Assembly: GCA_020740775.1 (NCBI GenBank)
Contig: JAHEWK010000014.1
Coordinates: 682,001-746,000, forward strand
From: Ilyonectria destructans
Lineage: Eukaryota > Ascomycota > Sordariomycetes > Hypocreales > Nectriaceae
Direction: 5' to 3'
DNA length: 64,000 nucleotides
How positions within the stretch are numbered: the stretch's first letter is position 1; the number at the start of each line of letters is the position of its first letter. Positions 1 to 11,484 of the stretch are shown piece after piece. Below the pieces are notes generated by a model. The model searched no databases, was not told the origin of the DNA, and saw only the letters and a program-made list of their open reading frames with translations. The position numbers were made by a program, and so were the translations under genes.

Positions 1-370
1 TGATGTAGAATCTCCCTCGGTGGTGACGGATGGTCGGCGCAAAAAGGCCTGCCGATCCAACCATGTAATGACCTGTATCGAGAGGCATTTTCACCATGCT
101 AGCGCCCTCTAGACTAAGCTGTTCTGGTCGGTTTATGGCATTCCCTTTCCACGTCTATTAGCAAACCATTCTTCTACGGCGTCACTCGAACATACCGATA
201 TGCGTCCATTCTCGCAGGTCTCTAGATGCGTATATTGGCAGACCGGGGAAGACATGAAATGAGGAGTTGGCCAGATAGAAGACCCCATCGACGAAAACGA
301 CAGACGGGTCTGGGGAAAATCCAGGAACAATTGGATTGCGGTACTCGACCATCTCAACCTTGCCGTTCAT
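1..370 (-). CDS. Glycoside hydrolase family 43 protein, N-terminal part (runs off the left edge)
   Basis: This is the 5' end of a GH43-type gene (beta-xylosidase, arabinofuranosidase or related five-bladed propeller enzyme that trims hemicellulose oligosaccharides). Exon 1 is 370-196. It opens with NPIVPGFSPDPS, the GH43 blade-1 signature, in which Asp21 is the expected catalytic base, followed by SRDLREW. The apparent stop after WTHIGMFE is intronic: a GTATGT donor at 195 and an AG acceptor at 145 define a 51-bp intron. The join gives HIGNAINRPEQL and then GLFAPTIRHHRGRFYI, the usual GH43 continuation. There is no obvious signal peptide at this start, so the enzyme may be intracellular and act on imported oligosaccharides, which would fit the sugar permease nearby. 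The general acid and most of the protein are outside the window, so the substrate cannot be assigned. Confidence 0.85.
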
Positions 371-733
371 AGTGGTCGTCTAGTGATAGAAAGGACGGAT
401 TGCTGGGCTGTGACGAAGACATGAGAACGGTGTGATCAGGTGAGTAACTTATAATGAGACAAATCACGCAATGGGGGGGTCAGTTAGGCAAAATTGACCG
501 AGGTTGGCCACTGGAAGCTCCCCAATCCACCAACAAGCTGCAAAAGGGAAACTCCGACAGTCAGTGAACTGTTTTCATCTAGCAATGAACCCTGCACATT
601 CGTCATGGGGAAGAATAGCCTGTGGGGTACTTCTACCCCGTAGACAAGTAGAAATCCACACCTTAGTCAACCGGAGTATTTGAGGTGGGGGAATACTCCG
701 CGGACATACATGACTCGAGCAGCGAGTAGCATT
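371..733. promoter_or_regulatory. Promoter region of the GH43 gene
   Basis: This gap lies between the end of the Zn2Cys6 gene and the start of the GH43 gene, both on the minus strand. It holds a perfect 9-bp inverted repeat (672-680 and 692-700). It also holds GTGGGG motifs at 622-627 and 685-690, which match the SYGGRG consensus of the carbon catabolite repressor CreA/Cre1. Control by the neighbouring regulator and by glucose repression is an inference from these motifs. Confidence 0.5.
672..700. repeat. Inverted repeat CGGAGTATT-N11-AATACTCCG
   Basis: The two 9-bp arms are perfectly complementary and begin and end in CGG/CCG triplets, the half-site type bound by dimeric Zn2Cys6 proteins. 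The 11-bp spacer contains a GTGGGG CreA-type site. The element is about 300 bp upstream of the GH43 start and directly follows the regulator's stop codon. The 23-bp distance between the terminal triplets is longer than classic sites. Confidence 0.55.
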
Positions 734-2584
734 TCAATGCGAATCAAGTTGAGGTTGTCCGCTCAACTCGTCGGACACCCGGGAGTCAAGTCTCGCTATG
801 ATGTCGATGAGGGTGGACAAGAGAGATTGGGCACGGGACGAAACCGCGTCATTCACATTCTGGTGCACAATTTCGAGGAGGCTGACACCGACTTGCCGGA
901 GTTTCTCGACCTGAAGGAACTTGGTTAATGATTACCGGCTTTATCAGACGCGTAGAACTTACCAACGGCTCCCCGTTCGCATGCAAGGCTTCAAAAGGCG
1001 TGCTTGCGGCTGCGGCGGCCAAGTCACTGGCGATTTCAATCTTCCGCAGAGCCAGCATGTCCGGGTTGTTGGTCAGTCCGAGAAGCATACAAAGACCTTT
1101 CTCCATGGCTCGCCGAAGCAAAATAAGCCGGAGACAGTGGAATGTTATGACTATGTTCGCCCGCTGATGCCAGAACGTCCGCCGTTGATAGTCAGTGGCC
1201 GCCTCATTCCCAGCAGTGTGGCAGTCTGGACCACGAAGCCAGGGCGGGAGCGTATCAAGAATGCCACAGAAATCCATGTACGAATGCATAATTCCCATCT
1301 GAACAGGGTCTTGAGTTGGGACATCACAGCCAGATCTTTTGTAGAGGCGCGATAGTGTTTTCATATCCAGGAGAATGTCGGTCGCCATGGTCCAAAGTCT
1401 GTAGGATAGATAGAACCCTGCATGCAGTTGTTTCTCATACGGCTGGTCATAACGACTATCACCAGGGACCAACAAGCTGAATTCGTCCTCGAGTATAGTC
1501 GGAGTAGTAACAGACTCGTTCAAGCATATTTCGTAAAAAATAGTAGGCCTGTTATTCAAAACCGAAGCCGACTTGTCGCTCATAGAAAGCGATATAAAAT
1601 TGTTTTTCCGAAGCTTCGTCTCCAGCGGCGACAGGTTTTGATAGGAGGATTCATCGTACAACCGCATATCTATCGCTAGCCGCAGCGCATCACCCAAGAT
1701 GTACCACGACTGGCGGGTCTGTCCAAGGTGATGGAGAGCTGCGGAATGGCAGGTTCGTATTAAAAGTGAGCTCGAGTCGGCATGAGAGATGTCCCAATCC
1801 TCGAAGCAAGCCAGCATATGGCGAGATGCAGAAAGGAACGGTGCTAATGTAGCATCCATGCGGAGATCTGTCGAGATCCGACGGGATCGGCAGCTGGCTG
1901 TGGCACAGACGGCTGTCAGGAGGGTAAATGCGCGCATATCCGCCCCTCGTCGCTCGGTCTCAGCAACAGATTCCGTATTTGTGGCAGCATGTTCAAACAA
2001 ATGTCGAGAGGATGGTAATAGCAGTCGAACATTCTTTTTCAGGGTATATGGGTGGATCATTGGTAACGACGGGAAGTTCGAGAGCATGAAATTGTCGAGA
2101 TATTCGTAAACAGTTTCTCTAACGAGAGGCACATAGCCTCGAATGCTGCGCTGAGCGCTTGATGGACTTGAATGGGCCTGTGATCCGGCTCCAAAGCCCT
2201 TGGAGAGCATATTGATTCCTGGTCCGTAAGAGGAGAGAATCCAATTGAGGACTGGTGGGTCTGGGGAGTGTTTCTGAAATCTTGCGAGCGATGGGATGAC
2301 GGCGAGAAGGCCAAATCTCTATCCAACGGATCCGCCCTTACCGCTTCACTCGGGATGCCGGGGGATCGTGGAGTAGGTGAGTTGATGGCTTCACTACTGG
2401 ATACGTCGCCAGGTCCGAGTCCAGAGCGCGTCCTCGGCTTTGGACCTCGTTTCTTTCTCCGGGTGCTATACTCGCAATCCAAACTCAGCGCTCGACAGTT
2501 TGAGCATTGCGGTGGTACTGCGTCGCATTTGACCTTGCGTCGCCTGCATGCTTCACAAGCCTGGGTGGTGAGCCGGGCCCGCAT
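734..2584 (-). CDS. Zn2Cys6 fungal transcription factor with fungal-specific middle homology region
   Basis: The start at 2584 is followed almost at once by a binuclear zinc cluster with spacing C-x2-C-x6-C-x6-C-x2-C-x6-C (residues 10-37) and a basic linker. Three exons are inferred: 2584-2342, 2273-963 and 910-734. Intron 1 (68 bp, GTAAGG...TTTCAG) resolves an apparent frame change and gives a phase-0 join ending SEA and resuming KHSPDPPVLNW. Intron 2 (52 bp, GTAAGT...TTCAG) replaces a non-conserved tail with a helical C-terminus. The product is 576 residues. The segment around FWHQRANIVITFHCLRLIL and the DKSASVLNNRP motif match the fungal_trans type region. It sits between a GH43 gene and a divergent sugar permease, so it is probably the pathway-specific activator of this cluster. 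The inducing sugar is unknown. Confidence 0.87.
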
Positions 2585-3150
2585 CTTGGAACCGAGAGCT
2601 GAAGGGTGTTGAAAGAATGGTCGAGATGAGCGTGGTAGCTGAGAAACTCCGCGGTCTTACGGTTCTTAGTGGTGACCTGGAGAAATGGCAAGGTCCGAAT
2701 TACTCCGGATCCACACCCAAGGCTATTTCTCCGGTGTGCTAGTGCGATGCCATCTTACCGAGACTCTGGACACTGAATCATACGAGAGCAAGCGTACCTT
2801 AATCCACGCTCCAATTTTCTCCCTTCCACTTAATTTAGTCTCTCCATTGAGCCTGTATTCTTCTTTAGCCGAAAACCTTTCAACCCCAGTCCTGTTCTCC
2901 TAGCGTGTGGGGAAGACTTCCATCCCGCATAATCACTCGTCTCCATTCCCACGCACACGATCCCGGCCCTCGAACGCAGTGTCGTTTTGGGCTAACTTTT
3001 TCTGATGTTGCGATTCGCTACCGGTGGCTTTGATCGATGGCTATAAGAGTTGGTGAGACTCCGGACTGAACCCCTTCTGACAACCGAAAAGCTCCAAGGC
3101 AACGAGCACTCAATCTTTGTTTCCAATTTATTGTCTCCATCCAATTCAAT
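2585..3150. promoter_or_regulatory. Shared divergent promoter of the Zn2Cys6 regulator and the sugar permease
   Basis: This 566-bp gap separates the regulator (minus) from the permease (plus). It contains ACTCCGC at 2646-2652, ACTCCGG at 2702-2708 and 3058-3064, a GTGGGG CreA-type site at 2907-2912, a GGCTAA (XlnR-type) hexamer at 2990-2995 and a TATA-like box at 3042. The ACTCCG elements also occur in the GH43 promoter, which suggests one regulon. Motif identity is seen in the sequence; binding is inferred. Confidence 0.5.
3042..3049 (+). promoter_or_regulatory. TATA-like box of the sugar permease gene
   Basis: TATAAGAG lies about 110 bp upstream of the permease ATG and just ahead of an ACTCCGG element. 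The spacing leaves room for a short 5' leader. Confidence 0.4.
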
Positions 3151-4917
3151 ATGACGTCCACTTCGGTGACCGGCAAGGCTTCAGCCGAAGTTCGCGACAG
3201 CCATCATGAGGTTGACCCAGAGTCAATCCGGACCCCACCTCCAAACACATCCAGCGGCATCCTGGAGCTTTGGAAAAACAAGCGAATCTTGGGCTGGTGT
3301 AAGTCATTGGAAACAATAGCCCAACAACAGCGCACCCATGCTAACCTATACATAAACAAGGCCTCCTAATTTTTATCCTCCCCATCAACTTTGGATATGA
3401 AATTGCCCTCGTGGGTAACATCCTTGCTATACCATCTTTCCTTGAGCGCTTTGGTAAAGACACACCTAACGGCCGAGAAATTCCCACCCAAACCCAACAG
3501 ATCCTTAATGCTGCTACGTACGGAGGCATATTCGTGGCTGCCTTCACCGCAGGCTTCATTTCTGACATCTGGGGTCGCCGGAAGGTCATCTTTCTTGGAT
3601 GTGTCCTCTGCATCGCGGGAATCTTGGTCCAGACCTTCACCCAATCGATCATGATGATTTTCGGTGGCAAGCTCATCAGCACGCTCGGCTTTGGTCTGGG
3701 ACATTCTTTAGCCCCCGTGTTCGTGGCCGAGATTGCTCCTGACAACATACGAGGGTTCTGCTTGATTCTCATCAACACTATGATCGTCATTGGACAGTGG
3801 GCATGCGCTCTCGTCGGTTATGGAGGCACATTTATCGGAAACGATTGGGGCTGGCGGATGCCCATTCTGACGCAGCTTTTGCCCCCGACGGCGATGCTTA
3901 TTATTGGCCTCCTTCTGCTACCCGAATCTCCATCTTGGCTACTCATGAAGGGCCGCCGTGATGAAGCTGCAAAGTCCTTGCAAAAGTTCTTTGGGTCTGG
4001 GGTGAATGTAGAACCTAAACTGGCGGTGATGGAAATCACTCTAGCCAAGGAGAAAGAGATCAACGACGAAGGTTCCACTTATATTGAATGCTTCCAAGGA
4101 GTCAATCGCCGGCGAACTATTATCGTTGCAATGGTTTACCTGGCCCAACAATTCAGCGGAGCTGGCTTCGTTGCTGGGTATCTCCCGTGAGTCTTCTCCA
4201 CACATGAACTTCCAACAGAACTATGTCTAATATTAAACAGATATTTCTTTACTGTAGCCGGAGTCAACAACGCAGTAGGTATTGCCCAGGGCGCATACGC
4301 AATCCAACTAGTAGGCAACATCATGTCCTGGTTTGCCATCGACAAACTTGGCCGTCGGCCTATGATCGTGTACGGTTCGATTGTGTTGACATCGCTCCTA
4401 CTCCTCATCGGCGGCATCAGCACTATGAACAACCAGGCCGCACTCAATACGATGGTAGCCCTAATGTGTATTTGGGGTCTATTAGTACGTCTGAATTGCA
4501 TTCAGTTTATCCGAGTTGACTAACTCTTGTCCCTAGTACCAACTCACCCTGGGAGCTGTGGCCTACGCGATAGGCGGCGAAACACCAACCCTCCGCCTTC
4601 GACAGAAGACGTACTCAATCAACATTATGTGCAACACTTCTGCGGCTACTTTGGTGGGCATGGTGCTCCCAATTCTCATTAACCCCGGGCAAGCCAATCT
4701 CGGCGGAAAGGTTGCCTTCGTGTTTTTCGCGGCATCCCTTCCTTTCGCGGTGTACTTCTTCTTCTGCCTCCCGGAAATGAAGGGACGTAGTTATCTGGAA
4801 CTGGAGGACATGTTCCAAAAGAAGGTTCCGGCTCGTCAATTCAAGAACTACCGTGTCGAAATGGAGTTCATCCCCGGTGAGGATGGCGAAAAGGCGGCAG
4901 TTATCTTGAAAGACTAA
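3151..4917 (+). CDS. MFS sugar transporter, alpha-glucoside/maltose permease type
   Basis: Four exons are inferred: 3151-3298, 3361-4186, 4241-4484 and 4537-4917. They are joined by introns with GTAAGT, GTGAGT and GTACGT donors and CTAAC-type branch sites, and encode 532 residues. Sugar-porter hallmarks appear in order: DIWGRRK after TM2, AEIAPDNIRG, LPESPSWLL before the central loop, QQFSG in TM7, DKLGRRP, and PEMKGRSYLELE after TM12. The motif GGETPTLRLRQKT is typical of the fungal MAL-type alpha-glucoside/oligosaccharide permeases rather than hexose carriers. It should import a di- or oligosaccharide across the plasma membrane by proton symport. It is transcribed divergently from the regulator, and a GH43 enzyme is encoded two genes away, so the cargo may be a hemicellulose-derived oligosaccharide. 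Substrate is not determinable from sequence. Confidence 0.9.
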
Positions 4918-5372
4918 GAAAGCTCATTGACTCAAGGCAGTTAAGCCGCAGAAGCAACATATTCTATCAAACGGACTTTTCTAGCAATCTAGATTAAACG
5001 TACTATATTTTCAAGATATTTGCGATTGGGGCATGACTACGGTCTATGCAGTCTATCATTTATTAGTGGTTCTCGAGGATCAATAAATTTCCCCCAAGCA
5101 TAAACACACGGTCAAAATTTAGTTAACACCAGTGGTTAGTTGACAGTTGTACAAGTTTCCCACACTCTATACTATTCATTTAGAAGGCGTCGAATGGTAT
5201 CCGGCTCTATTGTAAAATGGATTTACGTCACTCGTCCTCTGTAACAGGATTGTGCTTCTATATTGACATCTTGGGTTGTTTTGTTTTTCTAAATTTGAAA
5301 TAAAAATGTAGAAGATTGTATATCCGCGGTACCTTCAACCGCAACCCCCAAATACGCCAATGCAAATCACAC
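4918..5372. other. Convergent 3' intergenic region
   Basis: This AT-leaning spacer lies between the convergent ends of the sugar permease and the Hsp70-like gene. It should hold both 3' UTRs. I see no gene or notable repeat in it. Confidence 0.5.
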
Positions 5373-6808
5373 TCATATGTCTATCCAGACATCCTCATCA
5401 TCCACACTAAACCCCGGGGTCGGGGCACATGACTCCTCGCCAATCCCATCCAAGGGAGAAAACGGTTTGGGCCGACCTCTCCCACACTCGGCAGCCACGC
5501 AATAGTGCCCCGCCTCGAGTCTTAACCGCGACCACATTGCCGCGCCTCTGGCAGCTGTAAACGTCGCGTTCTCCGACTGGACAACTTTGAACTGTTCGTA
5601 ACCAGTCCAATCTTCTACTTTTTCCTCCGCCGCCTTCGTGAAAGCATTAGCAATTCTCCCTTCCCAGGCCATGCCCCACATTGTGTACTGAAACAACGGA
5701 AGGTCGCCGCCTTCGCCGGCAAGGACAATGATGCCCGTTGGGTCAGAATCCGGGGTTTGTTCATGGTACCAACTAAACTCCTGCATTACACGGTCGAATA
5801 TGGCTTCCCTTATTTTCGAATAGGGCTGAAGACTTAAAGTTTCTTCCGCGGGGAGAAGTTCGCCTCTGGAAATGTTCCCCCTGATGGAGCTGGCTTTAGG
5901 TTTGTTGTAAAAGCATTCGGCGCTTTCAATTCCGGTATAGATTGTGTCCTCGGTGTAGCTGTATCTCAACAGGTCAGTAATCCGAGTCACACGGACAGGT
6001 GCCACCAGTATTTTCAGAGCGAGAACTTTTCTCGAAGCCGACTCAGAGGGGGTTCACAAACCTGACAATAAAGACACCCTGACTTTCTTTCTCCTTCTTG
6101 TCCTGTGCACCATACCGATATGACCCGAACGGTTCACACAGCTGGTGTCCGTTCGCTGCGAGTATCGCTTGCGTCTCCGTGATATACACCGGCTCCTCGG
6201 GATCGATAGAAAAAGGCGTCAATCCAGCGAGTAGGAGAGCTTCATTGATCGGGTGGATATCCGGATAGTCATCTTGCCATTTCCTCAACCAAGGCGCGGT
6301 GACAGACACGCGGGTGATGGGCTGCCCTAGAGCAGCCTCGGACTCCTCCTTCAGCTTTGAGATGAGGTCAACCAGGAGGGTGGCGGCCTCTGATGGATCC
6401 GGTGGCGCAATATGGAAACCAAGCCTTTGCAATAATCCAATTACCCATTGAGTGCACCGCCGAATGCCTCGGTCGTTGTGATGCCGGGGTATCGGGGCCG
6501 CTTCTACAGCGCTCATCATGAGCTCCTGGTACTCGAACGATGCGAGGACCTTGGCCAGGTCAACGCTGGAGCCATTGTGGAAATAGGCGGCAGATGCGCT
6601 GAAGACGAGTGAGCAAATATTCAATGGCTTTGTTCGCTGTTGCAAGCACTCACCCGTATGACGGCCCCAGGTCAAATCCCACCGCGACCTCGTCCCTCAC
6701 GGGCTCCGGAACGCAGGCGAGACAGCGCTCCGTCCGCTGGCTCTGCGCCGCGTGGGGCAGGAGACCGCCTAACACGAGCGCTGGGCCCCAAGACGCCTTT
6801 GGCCACAT
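5373..6808 (-). CDS. Hypothetical protein with Hsp70/actin-like ATPase fold
   Basis: Three exons are inferred. Exon 1 is 6808-6654. A 55-bp intron (GTGAGT...CTTCAG, 6653-6599) follows, and exon 2 is 6598-6062. Exon 3 begins at 5964 or 5958 (two in-frame AG acceptors after a GTTTGT donor at 6061) and ends at 5373. The product is about 427 residues. Near the N-terminus, VAVGFDLGPSY has the form of the phosphate-1 loop of the actin/Hsp70 superfamily. Later IIVLAGEGGDLPLF resembles the phosphate-2/adenosine region, and FTAARGAAMWSRLRL matches the ARGAA segment common in fungal Hsp70-like proteins. It lacks a substrate-binding domain and is shorter than a true Hsp70 (about 640). The family assignment rests on these short motifs; the function is unknown. 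Confidence 0.6.
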
Positions 6809-7438
6809 GACTGGATATTCAGAGTTCAGCGCGTTATGCGTCGCGAAGTCGAAGAGTCGCCGTCGTCGCTCGTTTCGCGCGTGACGTGACGGGAAAGATT
6901 CTGGATTCTATTGACGTCCCTCACGCCAGTTTTAACCATTGTCGTGGGCGCAGCTAGCATTCAGCTTGCACAGCCATTACTGGGGTCCAGGGGATCACTA
7001 CCAATAGACGGGACGATTCAACACCTGTGATTGGCCCGGTGATTCCTGTTTCCAGCGGCATCACCAGGCACAAGTGGGGTACGTCGATCCTCCTCTAAAC
7101 TCGAAACGGGCTGAGCCGCCCATGCTTACTTATGCTTGTGCTCTAAAGATCTTTGGGTACTGTGCAGTTTCTGATGTTCTAATGTTTTTGATATTGCTTC
7201 TATTGATAATTACATTAACAGCCACGTACTGTAGTCCGCTTCGGCTCTTTTGGAACCACCCAATGTTCCACGTGGTGGGAATCTCTAGGCGACAACGCTA
7301 TACCCGTCATCCAAGACAATAACCACAATCGCAGAAACGCCATGCTTCCATATCCAAGGATGTCCAAACCCAGATCATCCTCCACGAGACATTAAATGAG
7401 AAATGTTGGTATGTGAGATCACTGATCACAATGAACGC
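6809..7438. other. Intergenic region upstream of the Hsp70-like gene
   Basis: This holds the promoter of the minus-strand Hsp70-like gene and the 3' region of the minus-strand MFS transporter. I see no supported gene. Confidence 0.45.
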
Positions 7439-9399
7439 TTAGGCATTCTCCTTAGGCTCGTTCGCGAGGCTGTCCCTTCGAGCCACAACAGCGGCCAGTG
7501 CGGTTTCGTTCGAGTCCTCCTTCTCATCGTCACCCGATGTTGACGGAGCACGGGCGAGACCGGCAGGCGGCGCAGTAGGGGCATAGGCGCTTCTTTGTCG
7601 GATCCTGGCGCCGTACTTGTAAAAGATGAAGGGGATCGGGGCAAGCACGACGGCGACGCAACCGAGCAGGGTACCGGCCCACTGAATACCCATGCCGTCG
7701 AACATTTGGCGAGCAAAGAGCGGGAATGCCGCACCACAAAGAGATCGGAGGAATGTGTTACCAGCGATGGCCGAGGCGGCAAACATGAGGTAGGCGTCGA
7801 CGAGGTAGTTGAGGGCCTGGAGGAAAATGGACATGAGACCGAAACCAGTGCAAATGCCACTGATGGCAGGGACAATCCAGTGGATATCCTTCGAGTATCC
7901 AGTCCTAAGGTTTGGTTAGCATTTAATCTTACAGTTTGAGGCATAGATATAGGAACTTACCATCCAAACCAGAAGATACCAATGGCAAAAGAAACACCGC
8001 CAGCCATGACGTTGGGTAGTCGCCATTCAGGAACTGGAATTCCGTTATTGGCAGCCAACTTGCGGAGGTACCAAGGCTGCTGGAGAATGACGGAAACACC
8101 AGCAAGGAGCTGACCGGCAATCATGCCGAAGAAAGTCAGGCCGGACTTGCCAAGGGTGAAGCCGTGAACGCCAACAAAGACAAGCGGGTAAGCAGTGAGG
8201 AAGAGGTAGAGCAGGCCGTAGATGAAGCTCATATAGATAGAGAGCAGCAAGATGATGGGCTCGGTAAACAGCAGGCGCAGGGGTCGCGAGAAGTTCTTCT
8301 GGACAAGCTCCTTGAAGTCGACCTCGATTTCCTCCTGCTTGGCGTGGATACCCCAGTTCTTGGTGCGACGGCGCAACTCGGCGGCCTTCTGGATGAGGAT
8401 GACGGGAGGGTATGTCTCCTCGAGCAGGAGGACGTCGAGAACAAAGGCGACAAATCCCATGATGGAGACGAGGTACTCAGTCCAGCGCCAGCCGAGGTGT
8501 GACGTGACGATGAAACCGCCGATAAAGGGGGCGAGGAGGGGACCTGTGAAGACGGCCATGGAGAAGAGAGTAATGGCAGTGCCACGGGTTCGGTTGTCGA
8601 ACATATCGGAGAAGACGGCGGCAACGACGGCGAGGGGGCAGGCACCAAAGAAGCCACTGAAGAAGCGACAGATCAAGATAGTCTGGATGTCCTTGGCGGT
8701 GGCACAGGCGATTGAGAAGACAAAGAAGCCAAACATGGAGACGACGATTGGGAAACGCCGGCCACGCAGCTCGGAGAGAGGCGCCCAGAGAGACGGGCCA
8801 AAGGCGAAACCGAGGACGTAGAGGGCCGTTCCCAGCAGACCAATCTCACTACTGACGTGGTACTCGGCGGCAACGAATGAGGTGGCGGTGGAGAAGATGG
8901 ACGAAGTGAACGAGGCCGTCATGGTGGTGTAGCCCAAGACAGCCGCTGTAATGAGCTTCTTGCGCAGCGGCCAGTTCTGGGAGTGCATCGGGTCATTGGG
9001 CCCGTCAAACTCGACGACGTACTCCTCCTGCTCAGGCAGCGGTGGCGGGAACGGCTTCCCGGCGCCAAAGGCCGGCAGCGGACGGCGCGAGGCCCGGCTG
9101 GTGGTGCGCGAGCGCAGGCCGCCTCCTCCCACGGTGGCATTGTGTTGGCTGCGGTGGGTGGCGATGCGGCTGAGCTCGGTGGGGTGGCGCTCGAGGTCGT
9201 TCTGCGTCGAGATGCGGCTGAGGGCGTTGAGATGTGTGGCGTTGCTGCGGCGGCGCGCCGACGAGGTGGACGAGTCCGAGGAGACGGTCGACGTGGAGAG
9301 GACGCGCTCAATCTCGTGGCTGGCGCGCTGTTGGTATTGCTGGGAGGAGGCGTCTCGCTCGGCGTCGATGAGCTCTTGGTCGACGATATCCACTGCCAT
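7439..9399 (-). CDS. MFS multidrug/polyamine transporter, DHA1 family (12 TM)
   Basis: Exon 1 is 9399-7961 and exon 2 is 7904-7439, joined by a 56-bp intron (GTAAGT...CTTAG). The product is 634 residues. About 145 N-terminal residues are Ser/Arg-rich and cytosolic, ending in DPMHSQNWPLRKK, the entry signature of the Tpo1/Flu1/CYHR-like DHA1 drug:H+ antiporters. Motif A appears as APLSELRGRRFP and the antiporter motif C as GPLLAPFIGGF. Hydrophobic segments fit 12 helices. The C-tail is Ala/Glu-rich and cytosolic. It probably exports drugs, polyamines or a metabolite across the plasma membrane; the cargo cannot be predicted. The next minus-strand genes (inositol-type transporter, FAD monooxygenase) are far upstream and do not clearly form a metabolic cluster with it. 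Confidence 0.9.
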
Positions 9400-11484
9400 G
9401 GTGAGTGAGTCGCTCTCGATTGAGAGGCTGTGTATGTTGTGTGTGTTGTGTATGCGCTGTTGCTATATCAATTGAGCGTGTCTATATCGATATAAGAGAA
9501 TGCGATGAGACTCTTCACTCGATAAGATGGAGCAATCGAGATTAAACTGGTTGTATGAATAAAGGGAAACAGAAGCGGAAGAGTGGGAGGGTGAAGCCGT
9601 AGTAAAGTATAATTCCCAGCCCAGTCGCCCGTCCCCCTCGCTCAGCGTAAAGTGGGAGTGAAAGCTCGGGCTAAACAACCAAACAGCCTAGCGAACTGCT
9701 CTCCTGCAGCTATGACGCAGAGGAGCCTGTCGCCGAAGCCGCGTTTCCGGGGATAGCCAAAACGAAAGACCACCGGCACCGACGCTAGCGAGCTTTTACC
9801 ACCCGGCGGAAGCACCGAAGCCGAACGACGAGCGTTTGCGGGCGGGGTGGAGCTGCAGCGACAGGGCAGCCGGCAGAATGAAAAAAGTGTGTACCGGAAA
9901 GGAATCGAAGCAGGCTTCTATTTCCGTTCCGAGCTGGGTGTTTCTTCTTCAACACGTCTCAGATCTGGTTTTCGTAAATCCAGGGGATTTGGGTCTGTAG
10001 TTTTAATTATGAAAAGGAGGCCAAACACAAGATTCTCCAGGGGCGTACGGAGTAGCACTTTATAAGTTGGGCCTGGGCCGTACAGCAACCGGGACCCTTG
10101 AGCCCTCGAGGGGACTCCCCGACGACCAGAAAAAAACAATTACTAACACGCCCCTGGTTTCCGCCTCCATCACGGATCCCTCCCCACGTGTGTCCCGCTG
10201 TCCATCGCAAAGGCGCACGCCCTGCGGACCCTGACAAGCTCGCCAGATCAAGTTCCGAACGGCAGGGTTGACAGAAAATCTCTGTTCGTGGCGAGCGCGA
10301 GCGCGGGCGCACTGTCGTCCACCGGAGGCAAAGGACCCACCGCACTCTCTCTCTCGGCAACCATCCTCGGCACCGGTGCGCCGTGCTGCTGGGTTCGATG
10401 CAGCTCCAACCCCTAACCAGGCCATGCGGTGCATTACCGATCATGCATTCCGTCATGATGCGCTGCAGCAGGCCAGAGATGATCGCCCTTGGGATTATTC
10501 AGCCTCTTCCTCTTCCGTCCCTTTGGGTGCGGCCGCAGAACCGGCCAATGCTGTGTCACACCTTTTCGTCTCGGCCGTGAGCCACCTCCGGAGCCGAGGC
10601 CGTCTTACACCCGCAACCCCTTGCCCAAACATATATCCGCACCGAATAGTCGAATACGGAACCCACCAACTGCGGATATATCTCATCTCCCGTTGTTGGG
10701 CTCCAGCCGCCTGACCTTAAAACGGACGGACGGGCCCCGCCGCACCTCCTGGGAACCCTTGGATGTCGACGGGGATGAGTAACAGACTCATGAATTAATG
10801 GACTGGGGAGGACGAGTAACTTGGTTAGGGGCTAGAGCAACTAGCTGGAGGAGCTTGATCAGCAAAAAGGTCCCTGAGCCTCTCCCTGGTTCTCCTTCCC
10901 GAGCATCCTTGCTGGCTCCGCTATCCAAATGCGTTTCAGCAGTCCTTTACGTACGGGCCTCTGCTGCTTTATCATCAGGTTTACGCTTGGCAGCGTATTC
11001 ATGGTCCATTCATCAAGCTCTGTGCGGGAGGCGCCGAGTGCGGTGCCGAAATGCTCCACTCTTCTTTTTCCTCGCGCCTTCGCTCGTTCGCGACAGACAA
11101 GGGACCATGCCGCCGCCCCGTCGCAACGCACAGTGATGTAATTTCTCGGCGTCGGCGAGGGAGTGAACAGGGGGCCGACGCTAACTACTGCATCCGGTAG
11201 TATGTTTTGGCGACATGTGTGCGGGACTCGCGACGCTGGTTACCAACGGCAATCTACGGCATCTATTATTCAAGGCTCTTTTCTACTTTTGCTGATGGTT
11301 CCAGAATTGACCGAGTCTGGAGATTCTTGACACATCTGAGAAATCTCTTCAGATCATTCCCGATTGACAGTCACAGATAAGCTAGTGTGGGTTGATTCCT
11401 TATCTTCTTTGGAAATCTAATTCTACAGGCAGCTCTATGCAAACCCAAGCATCGATTGTTGAGCAACCATCTAGACCAAAGCCA
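9400..11484. other. 2.1-kb intergenic region upstream of the DHA1 transporter
   Basis: This is a long promoter/spacer. Immediately upstream of the transporter ATG is a TG-rich microrepeat (about 9425-9460), probably in the 5' leader. Further up are C/T-rich and G/C-rich patches. Open frames here are short, overlapping and of low-complexity composition, and I could not support any as a gene. No tRNA or known ncRNA was recognised. Confidence 0.4.
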
